This document shows positions 1 to 5,684 of a DNA stretch of 10,105 nucleotides, one piece after another. Under the pieces are notes generated by a model. The model was not told where the DNA came from and did not search any database. It saw only the letters and a list, made by a program, of their open reading frames with translations. Within the stretch, counting starts at the first letter, position 1. Each line of letters begins with the position of its first letter. Both the position numbers and the translations under genes were made by a program. The stretch is taken from positions 1-10,105 of the forward strand of contig JAQGHJ010000433.1 of assembly GCA_028288905.1 (NCBI GenBank). Reading direction: 5' to 3'. This DNA comes from Phycisphaerales bacterium (GTDB lineage Bacteria > Planctomycetota > Phycisphaerae > Tepidisphaerales > Tepidisphaeraceae).

Positions 1-6
1 GCTCCC

Positions 7-165
7 CCCTCTCCCTCCGGGAGAGGGCGGGGGTGAGGGGGGCCGGCAGGTCGATGTGGCCCCGCCCTCAGCAGCACTCCTCTGCGCGACCCAAGGCCCT
101 CCGACCCGCCGGCCCCCCTCACCCGCCGCGGCTTGACGCCGCGACGACCTCTCCCAGGGAGAGGT
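7..165. repeat. Two-armed inverted repeat (REP/BIME-like)
   Basis: Seen directly: a perfect 17-base inverted pair lies at 31-47 and 108-124 (gggtgagggg then ggccggc on the left). Each arm is flanked on its outer side by a hairpin. The left one has stem 7-15/19-27 with loop tcc, and the right one has stem 147-155/157-165, which closes around a single base. The hairpin sequence cctctccc...gggagagg with an adjoining gggtgagggg tract resembles a repeat scattered through many GC-rich genomes. No coding region here has convincing support, and the 5' neighbour is outside the window. Confidence 0.7.
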
Positions 166-436
166 GGGGAAACCGCCATCATCCGACCACCCCTGCCTTC
201 TGTTCCCGCGCCGCCCACCCCACTCCGCCTAGCGCTCCCGCCTCCCCGTCTGCTTCCCATCGCTCCGACTTGAGCGGCTCCGGCCGGGCCGCCGGCCAGA
301 CGGATTATCAGCCGTCGCCCGCCCGGACGCCTCATAACGGCCCAAGGGGCCCCGGCCCGATCGGCCGCGCCGATACGTGTCTTGGGACGGTGGAGTTGCC
401 GTCCGAGTCGCCATTCGCAGCCGACGGGAGCCGGGC
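166..436. other. Non-coding upstream region of the surface-protein gene
   Basis: No gene with credible composition is seen. An AT-rich island in otherwise GC-rich DNA, ATTATCAGCC at 304-313, recurs exactly at 5207-5216 upstream of flagellin and may mark a promoter, but no clear -35 partner is visible. A good ribosome binding site, gggag at 426-430, sits six bases before the ATG at 437. Confidence 0.4.
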
Positions 437-1282
437 ATGTGCGGAGTTCAGCTACAGAATCGTTACGGTCGTGTTCTACCGACCGCCGCCGTCCTTGCCG
501 GCGCGGTCGCAACGCTGGCCGCCGCCGCGCCGGCCCGGGCCGGGGTGGCCACCTACCGGCTCGGCGAGCAGGACTTCGCCCACCTGGCCGGCCCGGTGCT
601 GGTCAGCCAGGCCAAGGCGGCCGGGGCGAACGAGGCCTACCCGTTCGACGGCACGGTGTTCGGGGACGACCGTACGAAGTCGTTCGGCACGGTGAGCTTC
701 GCGTACGCCTTGGCCGCACCGCCGGCCGCCGCACCGGGCACGCTCACGCTCGGGCTAATCGGATTGGACGCGACGCCCGGGTCGCCGGCCACGGTTCGGC
801 TGTTCCTCGACGGGATCGAGCAGCCGAACGACGCGTTCGCCGGGGTGTCCAGCCCGCTGTACCGGTCGTCGGCGAGCGTGGTAACCGTGCCGGTGCCGGC
901 CGACCTGCTGGCGGACGGCCGGCTCGAGGTGACGGTCAAGGCCGTCCGCCACGGGCCGGCGTTTCCGGGGAACGCGATCGAGGCCGACTTTTCCACGCTG
1001 ACAGTTGCGACGGTCGGCCGCCCGGGCGGCGGCACGACGGGCGGCAGCATCGGCGGCATCGGCGGCATCGGTGACCCCGTCGACGGCACGCCCGACCCCG
1101 ACGGCAACGGGCTGCCTCCCGGCTCGGGCGGAACGCCCGGCGGGAACCCTCCGGGCGGCAACGGTAACAGCGGTGGGGGCGGCGGGGGGACGTCGCCGGT
1201 CCCGTCCGTCCCGCTCCCGCCGGCCGTCCTGTCCGGCGGCGTCGGGCTCCTACTGGCGGCCGTGCTGCGACGGCGGCGTTAA
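437..1282 (+). CDS. Exported protein with PEP-CTERM-like (VPLPPA) sorting tail
   Basis: The 281-residue product is not recognised by function, but its architecture is clear. Residues 1-35 form a signal peptide: a short basic stretch, a hydrophobic Ala/Val/Leu core, and an A-R-A cleavage site before Gly36. Residues about 36-190 look all-beta, with alternating hydrophobic residues and no visible catalytic motif. Residues about 194-256 form a Gly/Pro/Asn-rich spacer. The C-terminus, about 257-281, reads SVPLPPA, a hydrophobic helix, then four arginines. That tripartite tail is the hallmark of PEP-CTERM proteins, which exosortase cleaves and anchors or exports at the cell surface. ATG 437 was chosen over an in-frame GTG at 377 because it has the gggag site and starts directly at the signal peptide. 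The exosortase must be encoded elsewhere. The gene converges on the S10 peptidase gene. Confident as a gene and as an exported protein; the role is unknown. Confidence 0.85.
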   Translation: MCGVQLQNRYGRVLPTAAVLAGAVATLAAAAPARAGVATYRLGEQDFAHLAGPVLVSQAKAAGANEAYPFDGTVFGDDRTKSFGTVSFAYALAAPPAAAPGTLTLGLIGLDATPGSPATVRLFLDGIEQPNDAFAGVSSPLYRSSASVVTVPVPADLLADGRLEVTVKAVRHGPAFPGNAIEADFSTLTVATVGRPGGGTTGGSIGGIGGIGDPVDGTPDPDGNGLPPGSGGTPGGNPPGGNGNSGGGGGGTSPVPSVPLPPAVLSGGVGLLLAAVLRRRR

Positions 1283-1313
1283 TCGGTGGGACCTCCCGTC
1301 GTCCCTCCGCCTC

Positions 1314-1409
1314 CTGTCATCCAGAGCGCAGCGAAGGACCTCGGGTCGGAGGAGCGGCCAACTGGCGGCACTTCCGGCCCGAGATCCTTCGCTGCGCTCT
1401 GGATGACAG
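1314..1409. repeat. 96-base inverted repeat between convergent genes
   Basis: Arms 1314-1349 and 1374-1409 are 36 bases each and match at 34 positions. One mismatch (1346/1377) would be a G-U wobble in RNA and the other (1339/1384) is C-A. The loop is 24 bases. The arm core, catccagagcgcagcgaagg, resembles a dispersed repeat of the gagcgaagcgaaggatct type found in several phyla. Lying between the 3' ends of the surface-protein and S10 genes, it could end transcription from both sides, although it lacks a T-tract. Nothing else is seen in the rest of the spacer up to 1519. Confidence 0.8.
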
Positions 1410-1519
1410 AGGTGGACCAACCGCGCGAGCTGGATGTTGTCGGTGGTCGAAGGAGCCGGTGCGACGGCTACACGCTGCTCGACCAGCTGCGATCGTCCCG
1501 CCCCTCGCTTCCCCGCCCC

Positions 1520-3151
1520 TCATTTCGTTGACGCCGCAATGAACGCCGCGACGTCCGCCTTCAGTTGCTTCAGCGCCCCGGCTTCGTGGTACAGCATGTG
1601 GCCGCCGGGGTAGAACGTCTCGGTCACGTTCTTCTGCAGCTCCGGGCTGATCTTCAGGTGCCGCAGCGTGTACCCGGCCGCCAAGTACGGGGTGGCCAGG
1701 TCGTACAGCCCGGCACACACGAGCAGCTTCGTGTGCGGACTCTTGCGCATCGCCCGACCGAGGTTGTCGGCGACGGTCAGGTACCCGCTGTTCCCGCGGT
1801 TGCCAAAGTTCCACGGCTGCACCCGGCCGGTCAGCACGTCGTACGGCACGTCCGTCTCGTACTTCAAGGTGCGGCGGGCGTAGTCGTTGAACGTCGCGCC
1901 GTACAGGGCGAAGAACTGGTTGAAGCTCGGGTCGTGGTCCGGGTCCCGGCCGAGGGGGTCAGGGTCGTACCCGGTCAGCCGGCCGTCGTACCGGCCGACA
2001 ACTGTGCCGCCGGCCTTGCCCGGCACGTCGAGCACCAACTTGCGGAACAGTTCGGCGTCGACGCGCAGGTTCGACTTGAGGACCGCGGCCGGCTCCAGCC
2101 CCGTCAGCCGGGCCACCTCCGCCGCGACCTGCTCCTTCGCGTCACCGGGCAGGGAATCGCCCTTGGCGAGCGCCGCCGCATAGCCCCCAAGGGCGAACGT
2201 TTCGGCCTCCTTCAGCGTCTTGGAGAACTCTTGCTTCTGCAGGTCCGGCTTGAGCCGCTTGTGGTAGTGGGCGATCGCCGTGTACGTCGGCAGGAACAGC
2301 GGGTACGGCAAATCGTTGTTGTCGGCCGACCGGAGCGTGGCGAAGTCCAGCACGGTCGAGATCAGGATGACGCCGTTCACGGCGATCCCTTGGTTCTCCA
2401 GCAGGTGCTCGCTCAGGGCAGCCGCCCGGGTGGTGCCGTAGCTCTCGCCGGCCAGGAACTTCGGGCTCGGCCACCGCAGGTTGCGGGTGGTGTACAGCCG
2501 GATGAACTCGCTCACCCACCGCAGGTCTTCCTCGACGCCGTAGAACTGCTTCGGGTCCTCGCCGGGGGCGGGGCGGCTGTACCCGGTGCCGACCGGGTCG
2601 ATGAACACCAAGTCCGTCGCGTCGAGCCAAGACGAGTCGTTGTCCACGAGGCGGTAGGGCGGCGGCGGGGCCTCGCCCAGGTCGGTCAACTTCACGCGCT
2701 TCGGCCCGGCCGTGCCCAGGTGCAGCCAGACGGACGCCGCCCCCGGCCCGCCGTTGAATACGAACGTGAGCGGGCGGGCGGCCATCTCGTCGGCCGACGC
2801 GGGGCTGGGCGTCTTCTCATAGGCGACGAAGAACACGTCGGCTTTCGTCTTGCCGGCCTCGTCCTTTAGCGGGTAGGTGCCGGCCGTCGCTTTGTACTTG
2901 ATCCGCTTGCCGCCGAGCGTCGCCTCGTGCTCGGTGACGGACAACTTCGGCTCGGCCGCCGGCTTGGCGTCGGTAGTCGCCTTGGCATCGCCGGCCTTGG
3001 GGTCCGCGGGTTTCGTGTCGGCCCTAGCCCGGGCTCCGGGCTTAGGGCCGGTGGCGGCCTCGGCCGGCATGGACGCCGGCTGTTGGGCGACGACGGCCGC
3101 GAGCGGGGCGAACCAGAACGCGGCGGCGACGAGCGGGGCGGTCAATCTCAC
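1520..3151 (-). CDS. Secreted serine carboxypeptidase-like protein, peptidase family S10
   Basis: The 543-residue product has an N-terminal signal peptide (residues 1-22, likely cut after AVVA before QQ), then a Lys/Ala/Asp/Pro-rich linker (about 33-70), then an alpha/beta-hydrolase catalytic domain. Family landmarks are visible: the oxyanion-hole segment FNGGPGAAS, the nucleophile elbow GESYG with Ser237, Asp484 in GLYDLATP, and His518 in GGHMLYH. The order Ser-Asp-His and the GGPG motif fit serine carboxypeptidases (S10), which remove C-terminal residues from peptides. Only one cysteine is seen after the signal peptide, so the disulfides of eukaryotic homologues are absent. The start is GTG at 3151 because GGAGG lies five bases upstream and the signal peptide follows at once. 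The frame stays open to 3424 but there encodes repeat-derived sequence. Substrate unknown; family call firm. Confidence 0.92.
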   Translation of the reverse strand: MRLTAPLVAAAFWFAPLAAVVAQQPASMPAEAATGPKPGARARADTKPADPKAGDAKATTDAKPAAEPKLSVTEHEATLGGKRIKYKATAGTYPLKDEAGKTKADVFFVAYEKTPSPASADEMAARPLTFVFNGGPGAASVWLHLGTAGPKRVKLTDLGEAPPPPYRLVDNDSSWLDATDLVFIDPVGTGYSRPAPGEDPKQFYGVEEDLRWVSEFIRLYTTRNLRWPSPKFLAGESYGTTRAAALSEHLLENQGIAVNGVILISTVLDFATLRSADNNDLPYPLFLPTYTAIAHYHKRLKPDLQKQEFSKTLKEAETFALGGYAAALAKGDSLPGDAKEQVAAEVARLTGLEPAAVLKSNLRVDAELFRKLVLDVPGKAGGTVVGRYDGRLTGYDPDPLGRDPDHDPSFNQFFALYGATFNDYARRTLKYETDVPYDVLTGRVQPWNFGNRGNSGYLTVADNLGRAMRKSPHTKLLVCAGLYDLATPYLAAGYTLRHLKISPELQKNVTETFYPGGHMLYHEAGALKQLKADVAAFIAASTK

Positions 3152-3210
3152 GCAGTCCTCCAAGGTGGCGGGTCGGTCGGGCGGCGGATGATAGACGGGG
3201 CGAGCCCCTC

Positions 3211-3318
3211 GTGGCATGGGCGTCCCGCCCGTGCTGTGGCGGGCGTGCGCTGGCGTGCTAGAAGCGCGGGACTGCTCGCCGCGTCCTAACCCGAGCACGG
3301 GCGGGACGCCCGTGCCAC
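3211..3318. repeat. Inverted repeat in the shared S10/fumC upstream region
   Basis: Arms 3211-3235 and 3294-3318 are 25 bases each with one mismatch, separated by 58 bases. Each arm is itself a palindrome: the right one is gcacgggc-gggac-gcccgtgc (8-base stem, 5-base loop, 3295-3315). The spacer 3152-3456 lies between divergent genes, so the element sits where both promoters should be. I could not identify a convincing promoter on either side of it. Confidence 0.8.
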
Positions 3319-3456
3319 CTGGGCACCGTTCCGCCACGTGTCGGCCGGCCGCCACCTTGCCGACCCGCGGGCAGGCCCCTAATCTGCCGCTCCCGGCCGC
3401 GCGACACGTCCCGCGACCCAACATTTCCCCGTATTCCAGCCGCCGAGGAGCCCGCG

Positions 3457-4905
3457 ATGGCCGACGTCCCCCAGCAGCAACAGCAGCAGTTCCGGACCGA
3501 GAAAGACTCGATGGGCGAGATGCGGGTGCCCGCCGACGTCTACTACGGGGCGCAGACGGCCCGGGCGGTCGAGAACTTCCCGATCTCCGACCTCCGCTTC
3601 TCCCGCCGGTTCGTCGCCGCCATGGGGCTGATCAAGTGGGCCTGCGCCGACGTGAACCACGGGCTTGGCTTCCTCGACGACAAGCGGAAGACGTTGATCC
3701 AGCAGGCCGCCCAGGAGGTGATCGACGGCAAGCTCGACGCCCAGTTCGTCGTCGATATCTTCCAGACCGGCAGCGGCACGTCGACGAACATGAACACGAA
3801 CGAGGTCGTCGCCACCCGGGCGAACGAGATCGCGACCGGCAAGCGGGGCGGGAAGGAGCCGGTCCACCCGAACGACCACGTGAACATGGAGCAGAGCTCC
3901 AACGACGTGATCCCGACCGCGATCCACGTCGCCGCGGCCGTGGCGATCACCGAGTCGCTCGTGCCGGCCCTGCAGCACCTGTCCGACGTGCTGGGCGCCA
4001 AGGCCAAGCAGTACGACGGCGTCGTGAAGATCGGCCGGACGCACCTGCAGGACGCGACCCCGATCCGGCTCGGGCAGGAGATCAGCGGGTACGCCGCCCA
4101 GGCGAGGCTCGGCGTCGCGCGGGCGAACCGGGCGGTCGAGGCCCTGCGGGAGTTGCCGCTCGGCGGGACGGCCGTCGGCACCGGCATCAACAGCCACCCG
4201 GACTACGCCGCCAAGGCCATCGCGGTCCTCGCGGCCAAGACCGGCGTCGGGTTCATCGAGGCGGCCAACCACTTCGAGGCCCAGGCGGCCAAGGACGGGG
4301 TCGTCGAGGCGTCGGGGCTGCTCAAGACGATCGCGGTTAGCCTGAGCAAGATCGCCAACGACGTCCGCTGGCTCGCCAGCGGGCCGCGGTGCGGGATCGG
4401 GGAGATCAGCATCCCCAGCACCCAGCCGGGCAGCAGCATCATGCCGGGGAAGGTGAACCCGGTGATGAGCGAGATGGCGCTGATGGTGGCCGCCCAGGTG
4501 ATCGGGAACGACGCGACGATCGCGTTCGCCGGCTCCGGGCTCGGCAGCACGTTCGAGCTGAACGTGATGATGCCGGTGATGGCGTACAACCTGCTCCAGA
4601 GCGTCGAGCTGCTGAGCCGGGCCGCCCGCGTGTTCGCCGACCGGTGCGCAACCGGCATCGAGGCGAACGTCGAGCGGTGCGAGGGCCTCGTCGAGCAGAG
4701 CCTGGCGATGTGCACGAGCCTGGCGCCCGTGATCGGGTACGACAAGGCGGCCGACGTGGCGAAGGAAAGCTTCAAGACCGGCAAGACGGTCCGGCAGGTG
4801 GCCCAAGAGCGGAAGCTGGTGCCGGACGCGGACCTGAGCAAGGTGCTCGACGCCCGCCGGATGACCGAGCCGCAGGCGGACATGGTCGGCAGCGGCGGCG
4901 GGTGA
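3457..4905 (+). CDS. fumC: Fumarate hydratase, class II
   Basis: The 482-residue product is full length for FumC and would act in the cytoplasm as a homotetramer, interconverting fumarate and L-malate in the TCA cycle without an iron-sulfur cluster. Superfamily motifs appear in order: GSGTSTNMNTNEV (105-117), HPND (137-140, the second-site loop), QSSND (146-150), GRTHLQDATP with catalytic His196, GGTAVGTGIN, and the signature GSSIMPGKVNP (325-335) with the catalytic serine at 326. MPGK rather than MPAK in the signature, plus HLQDATP, favours fumarase over the related aspartate ammonia-lyase. The N-terminus carries six consecutive glutamines (residues 6-11), a small oddity before the conserved core. 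GAGGAG at 3445-3450, six bases before ATG, fixes the start. The gene stands alone, divergent from the S10 peptidase, and ends 23 bases before a strong hairpin. Confidence 0.97.
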   Translation: MADVPQQQQQQFRTEKDSMGEMRVPADVYYGAQTARAVENFPISDLRFSRRFVAAMGLIKWACADVNHGLGFLDDKRKTLIQQAAQEVIDGKLDAQFVVDIFQTGSGTSTNMNTNEVVATRANEIATGKRGGKEPVHPNDHVNMEQSSNDVIPTAIHVAAAVAITESLVPALQHLSDVLGAKAKQYDGVVKIGRTHLQDATPIRLGQEISGYAAQARLGVARANRAVEALRELPLGGTAVGTGINSHPDYAAKAIAVLAAKTGVGFIEAANHFEAQAAKDGVVEASGLLKTIAVSLSKIANDVRWLASGPRCGIGEISIPSTQPGSSIMPGKVNPVMSEMALMVAAQVIGNDATIAFAGSGLGSTFELNVMMPVMAYNLLQSVELLSRAARVFADRCATGIEANVERCEGLVEQSLAMCTSLAPVIGYDKAADVAKESFKTGKTVRQVAQERKLVPDADLSKVLDARRMTEPQADMVGSGGG

Positions 4906-4928
4906 ACGTATTGCAGATTGCGGATTGG

Positions 4929-4980
4929 AAGACGAACGGGCGGCGCGGCGGACGGGTTCGCCGCGCCGCCCGTTCGTCTT
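4929..4980 (+). terminator. Perfect 22-bp hairpin after fumC
   Basis: Arms 4929-4950 and 4959-4980 are exact reverse complements (22 bases) around the 8-base loop gacgggtt. The position, 23 bases past the fumC stop, suits a terminator, but only a weak cgtctt run ends the stem and GGGC follows, so a repeat element is also possible. Just before it, 4911-4927 reads ttgcagattgcggattg, an internally repetitive stretch of a kind seen in many genomes. Confidence 0.6.
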
Positions 4981-5012
4981 GGGCAGTGAGGTACGTCGTT
5001 CCGGCCAGCCGC

Positions 5013-5094
5013 AGGGCCGGCGGTGCCGGCCGTTGGGCCAGGGCACCCGTCACGGCCTCGCACTTCCACCCGAGCGGCCGGCACAGCCGGCCCT
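5013..5094. repeat. Inverted repeat in the fumC-flagellin spacer
   Basis: Arms 5013-5031 and 5076-5094 (19 bases, one mismatch, core agggccggc and gtgccggcc) face each other across 44 bases. Each arm is itself nearly palindromic around ccggc...gccgg. The design is the same as the other spacer repeats, with a different sequence. Confidence 0.7.
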
Positions 5095-5132
5095 ACGAGA
5101 GGGCGGCCCGGTCGCCCCGATGTATCGGACGG

Positions 5133-5167
5133 GGGCACCGGCGCAACAATTGCGCGGGACGGTGCCC
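5133..5167. other. Stacked hairpin upstream of the flagellin leader
   Basis: Outer stem gggcaccg/cggtgccc (5133-5140/5160-5167) continues into inner stem gcgcaa/ttgcgc (5141-5146/5150-5155) with loop caa and a GGGA bulge at 5156-5159. That is 14 base pairs in 35 bases. The function is unknown; it could be an operator dyad or a terminator-like structure. Confidence 0.5.
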
Positions 5168-5225
5168 GCCTGCCCCGCGACCCCGCCGGGGCGCGTCCTG
5201 AGCGTTATTATCAGCCACCCGCACG

Positions 5226-5262
5226 GCGCAAAAACCGCTCCTGAAGCGGTTCAAGCTTGCGC
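5226..5262 (+). other. Two-stem hairpin in the flagellin leader
   Basis: Outer stem gcgcaa/ttgcgc (5226-5231/5257-5262) encloses inner stem aaccgct/agcggtt (5233-5239/5245-5251), joined by an asymmetric internal loop (A on one side, CAAGC on the other) and capped by CCTGA. The outer stem uses the same gcgcaa/ttgcgc pair as the hairpin at 5141-5155. The class is not recognised. Confidence 0.5.
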
Positions 5263-5337
5263 GATGCCGCGTCCGAAACTTGGCCAGACGAACGCGTCGG
5301 TGCCCCGCAGGGATCTTCCCTGAGACGGCCCGCCGCG

Positions 5338-5355
5338 GACCGAATGGATTCGGTC
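5338..5355 (+). promoter_or_regulatory. Hairpin with ATGGAT loop (candidate CsrA site)
   Basis: The palindrome gaccgaa-tgga-ttcggtc presents GGA at its tip; read as a hexaloop it is ATGGAT, 5344-5349. This matches the ANGGAN loop of known CsrA/RsmE sites. Confidence 0.45.
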
Positions 5356-5411
5356 GTCCCGGCGCGTCGGCCCGTCCCCCGAGTGGGGCACGAGCGGCCG
5401 CGCGGGGTTTT

Positions 5412-5427
5412 CGCGCAAGGAGGTGTG
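5412..5427 (+). promoter_or_regulatory. Hairpin with AAGGAG loop; perfect SD-like sequence
   Basis: CGCGC (5412-5416) can pair with GTGTG (5423-5427), two of the five pairs being G-U, leaving hexaloop AAGGAG closed by C-G. CAAGGAGGT differs at one base from the CARGGATGT core of the CsrA selection consensus as I recall it. The stretch AAGGAGGTG (5417-5425) also complements the 16S rRNA 3' end, but no start codon follows at a proper distance. A competing stem, gcgcg 5400-5404 with cgcgc 5412-5416, is possible. Confidence 0.4.
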
Positions 5428-5580
5428 CCCGCCCGCCGGGAACTCCCCCCTGACCGCCGTCCCGACCTAGACGCTAACGCGAGCCCGAGTCCGACGCCGC
5501 ACGCCGCGGTCGCTGCAGCGACCCCGCCGACGGCCGGGCCCGGTCCGCGCCCGTCCCCGAACCCTCTACGTCCGCCGCCC

Positions 5581-5598
5581 GCCGGTAAGGATACCGGC
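5581..5598 (+). promoter_or_regulatory. Hairpin with AAGGAT loop (candidate CsrA site)
   Basis: Stem gccggta/taccggc (5581-5587/5592-5598) shows AGGA at its tip, or the hexaloop AAGGAT if the last A-T pair opens. It lies about 90 bases before the flagellin start. Confidence 0.45.
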
Positions 5599-5669
5599 CG
5601 GGCAGTTCCCACGGCTTCCGCTACGGTCGCCGTACACGCTTCGCGGCCCCGGACCGCCGGGCCCGCCTC

Positions 5670-5677
5670 ACGGAGGA
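5670..5677 (+). promoter_or_regulatory. Flagellin ribosome binding site overlapping an ANGGAN motif
   Basis: GGAGGA at 5672-5677 lies seven bases before ATG 5685 and fixes the start. ACGGAG at 5670-5675 fits ANGGAN, so a CsrA-like protein bound here would block ribosome entry. Confidence 0.6.
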
Positions 5678-5684
5678 TTTCGCC

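Larger units (their letters stand above)
5207..5684 (+). promoter_or_regulatory. Long structured leader of the flagellin gene, candidate CsrA target
   Basis: About 480 bases before flagellin hold no convincing gene. The AT-rich ATTATCAGCC (5207-5216) is the best place for a -10 region, but no clear -35 is seen, so the transcript start is a guess. Downstream lie several hairpins and five ANGGAN motifs: AGGGAT 5309-5314, ATGGAT 5344-5349, AAGGAG 5417-5422, AAGGAT 5587-5592 and ACGGAG 5670-5675. The last overlaps the ribosome binding site. CsrA/RsmA proteins bind ANGGAN loops, and CsrA of Bacillus represses flagellin (hag) by binding its leader at and above the ribosome site. That this leader works the same way is inference. 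Confidence 0.45.

Noticed and set aside
33..695. 220-codon plus-strand frame covering the upstream repeat and the start of the surface-protein gene
   Set aside because: It runs through an inverted repeat and a second frame of the real gene; Pro/Arg/Ser/Ala-rich composition without motifs.
1565..2869. 434-codon plus-strand frame opposite the S10 peptidase
   Set aside because: It mirrors the S10 gene with biased Val/Arg/Gln composition and has no family features.
3457..4905. Aspartate ammonia-lyase as an alternative to fumarase
   Set aside because: The signature is GSSIMPGKVNP, where aspartases usually have MPAK, and the other motifs match class II fumarase.
3379..5046. 555-codon open frame on the minus strand across fumC
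   Set aside because: It is antisense to a well-conserved fumarase; the Arg/Val/His/Asp-rich product is typical of shadow frames in GC-rich genes, and it runs through the downstream hairpin.
5581..5588. GCCGGTAA as a sigma-28 -10 element (consensus GCCGATAA) for flagellin
   Set aside because: No TAAA-like -35 lies at the expected distance, and the bases are part of the hairpin at 5581-5598.
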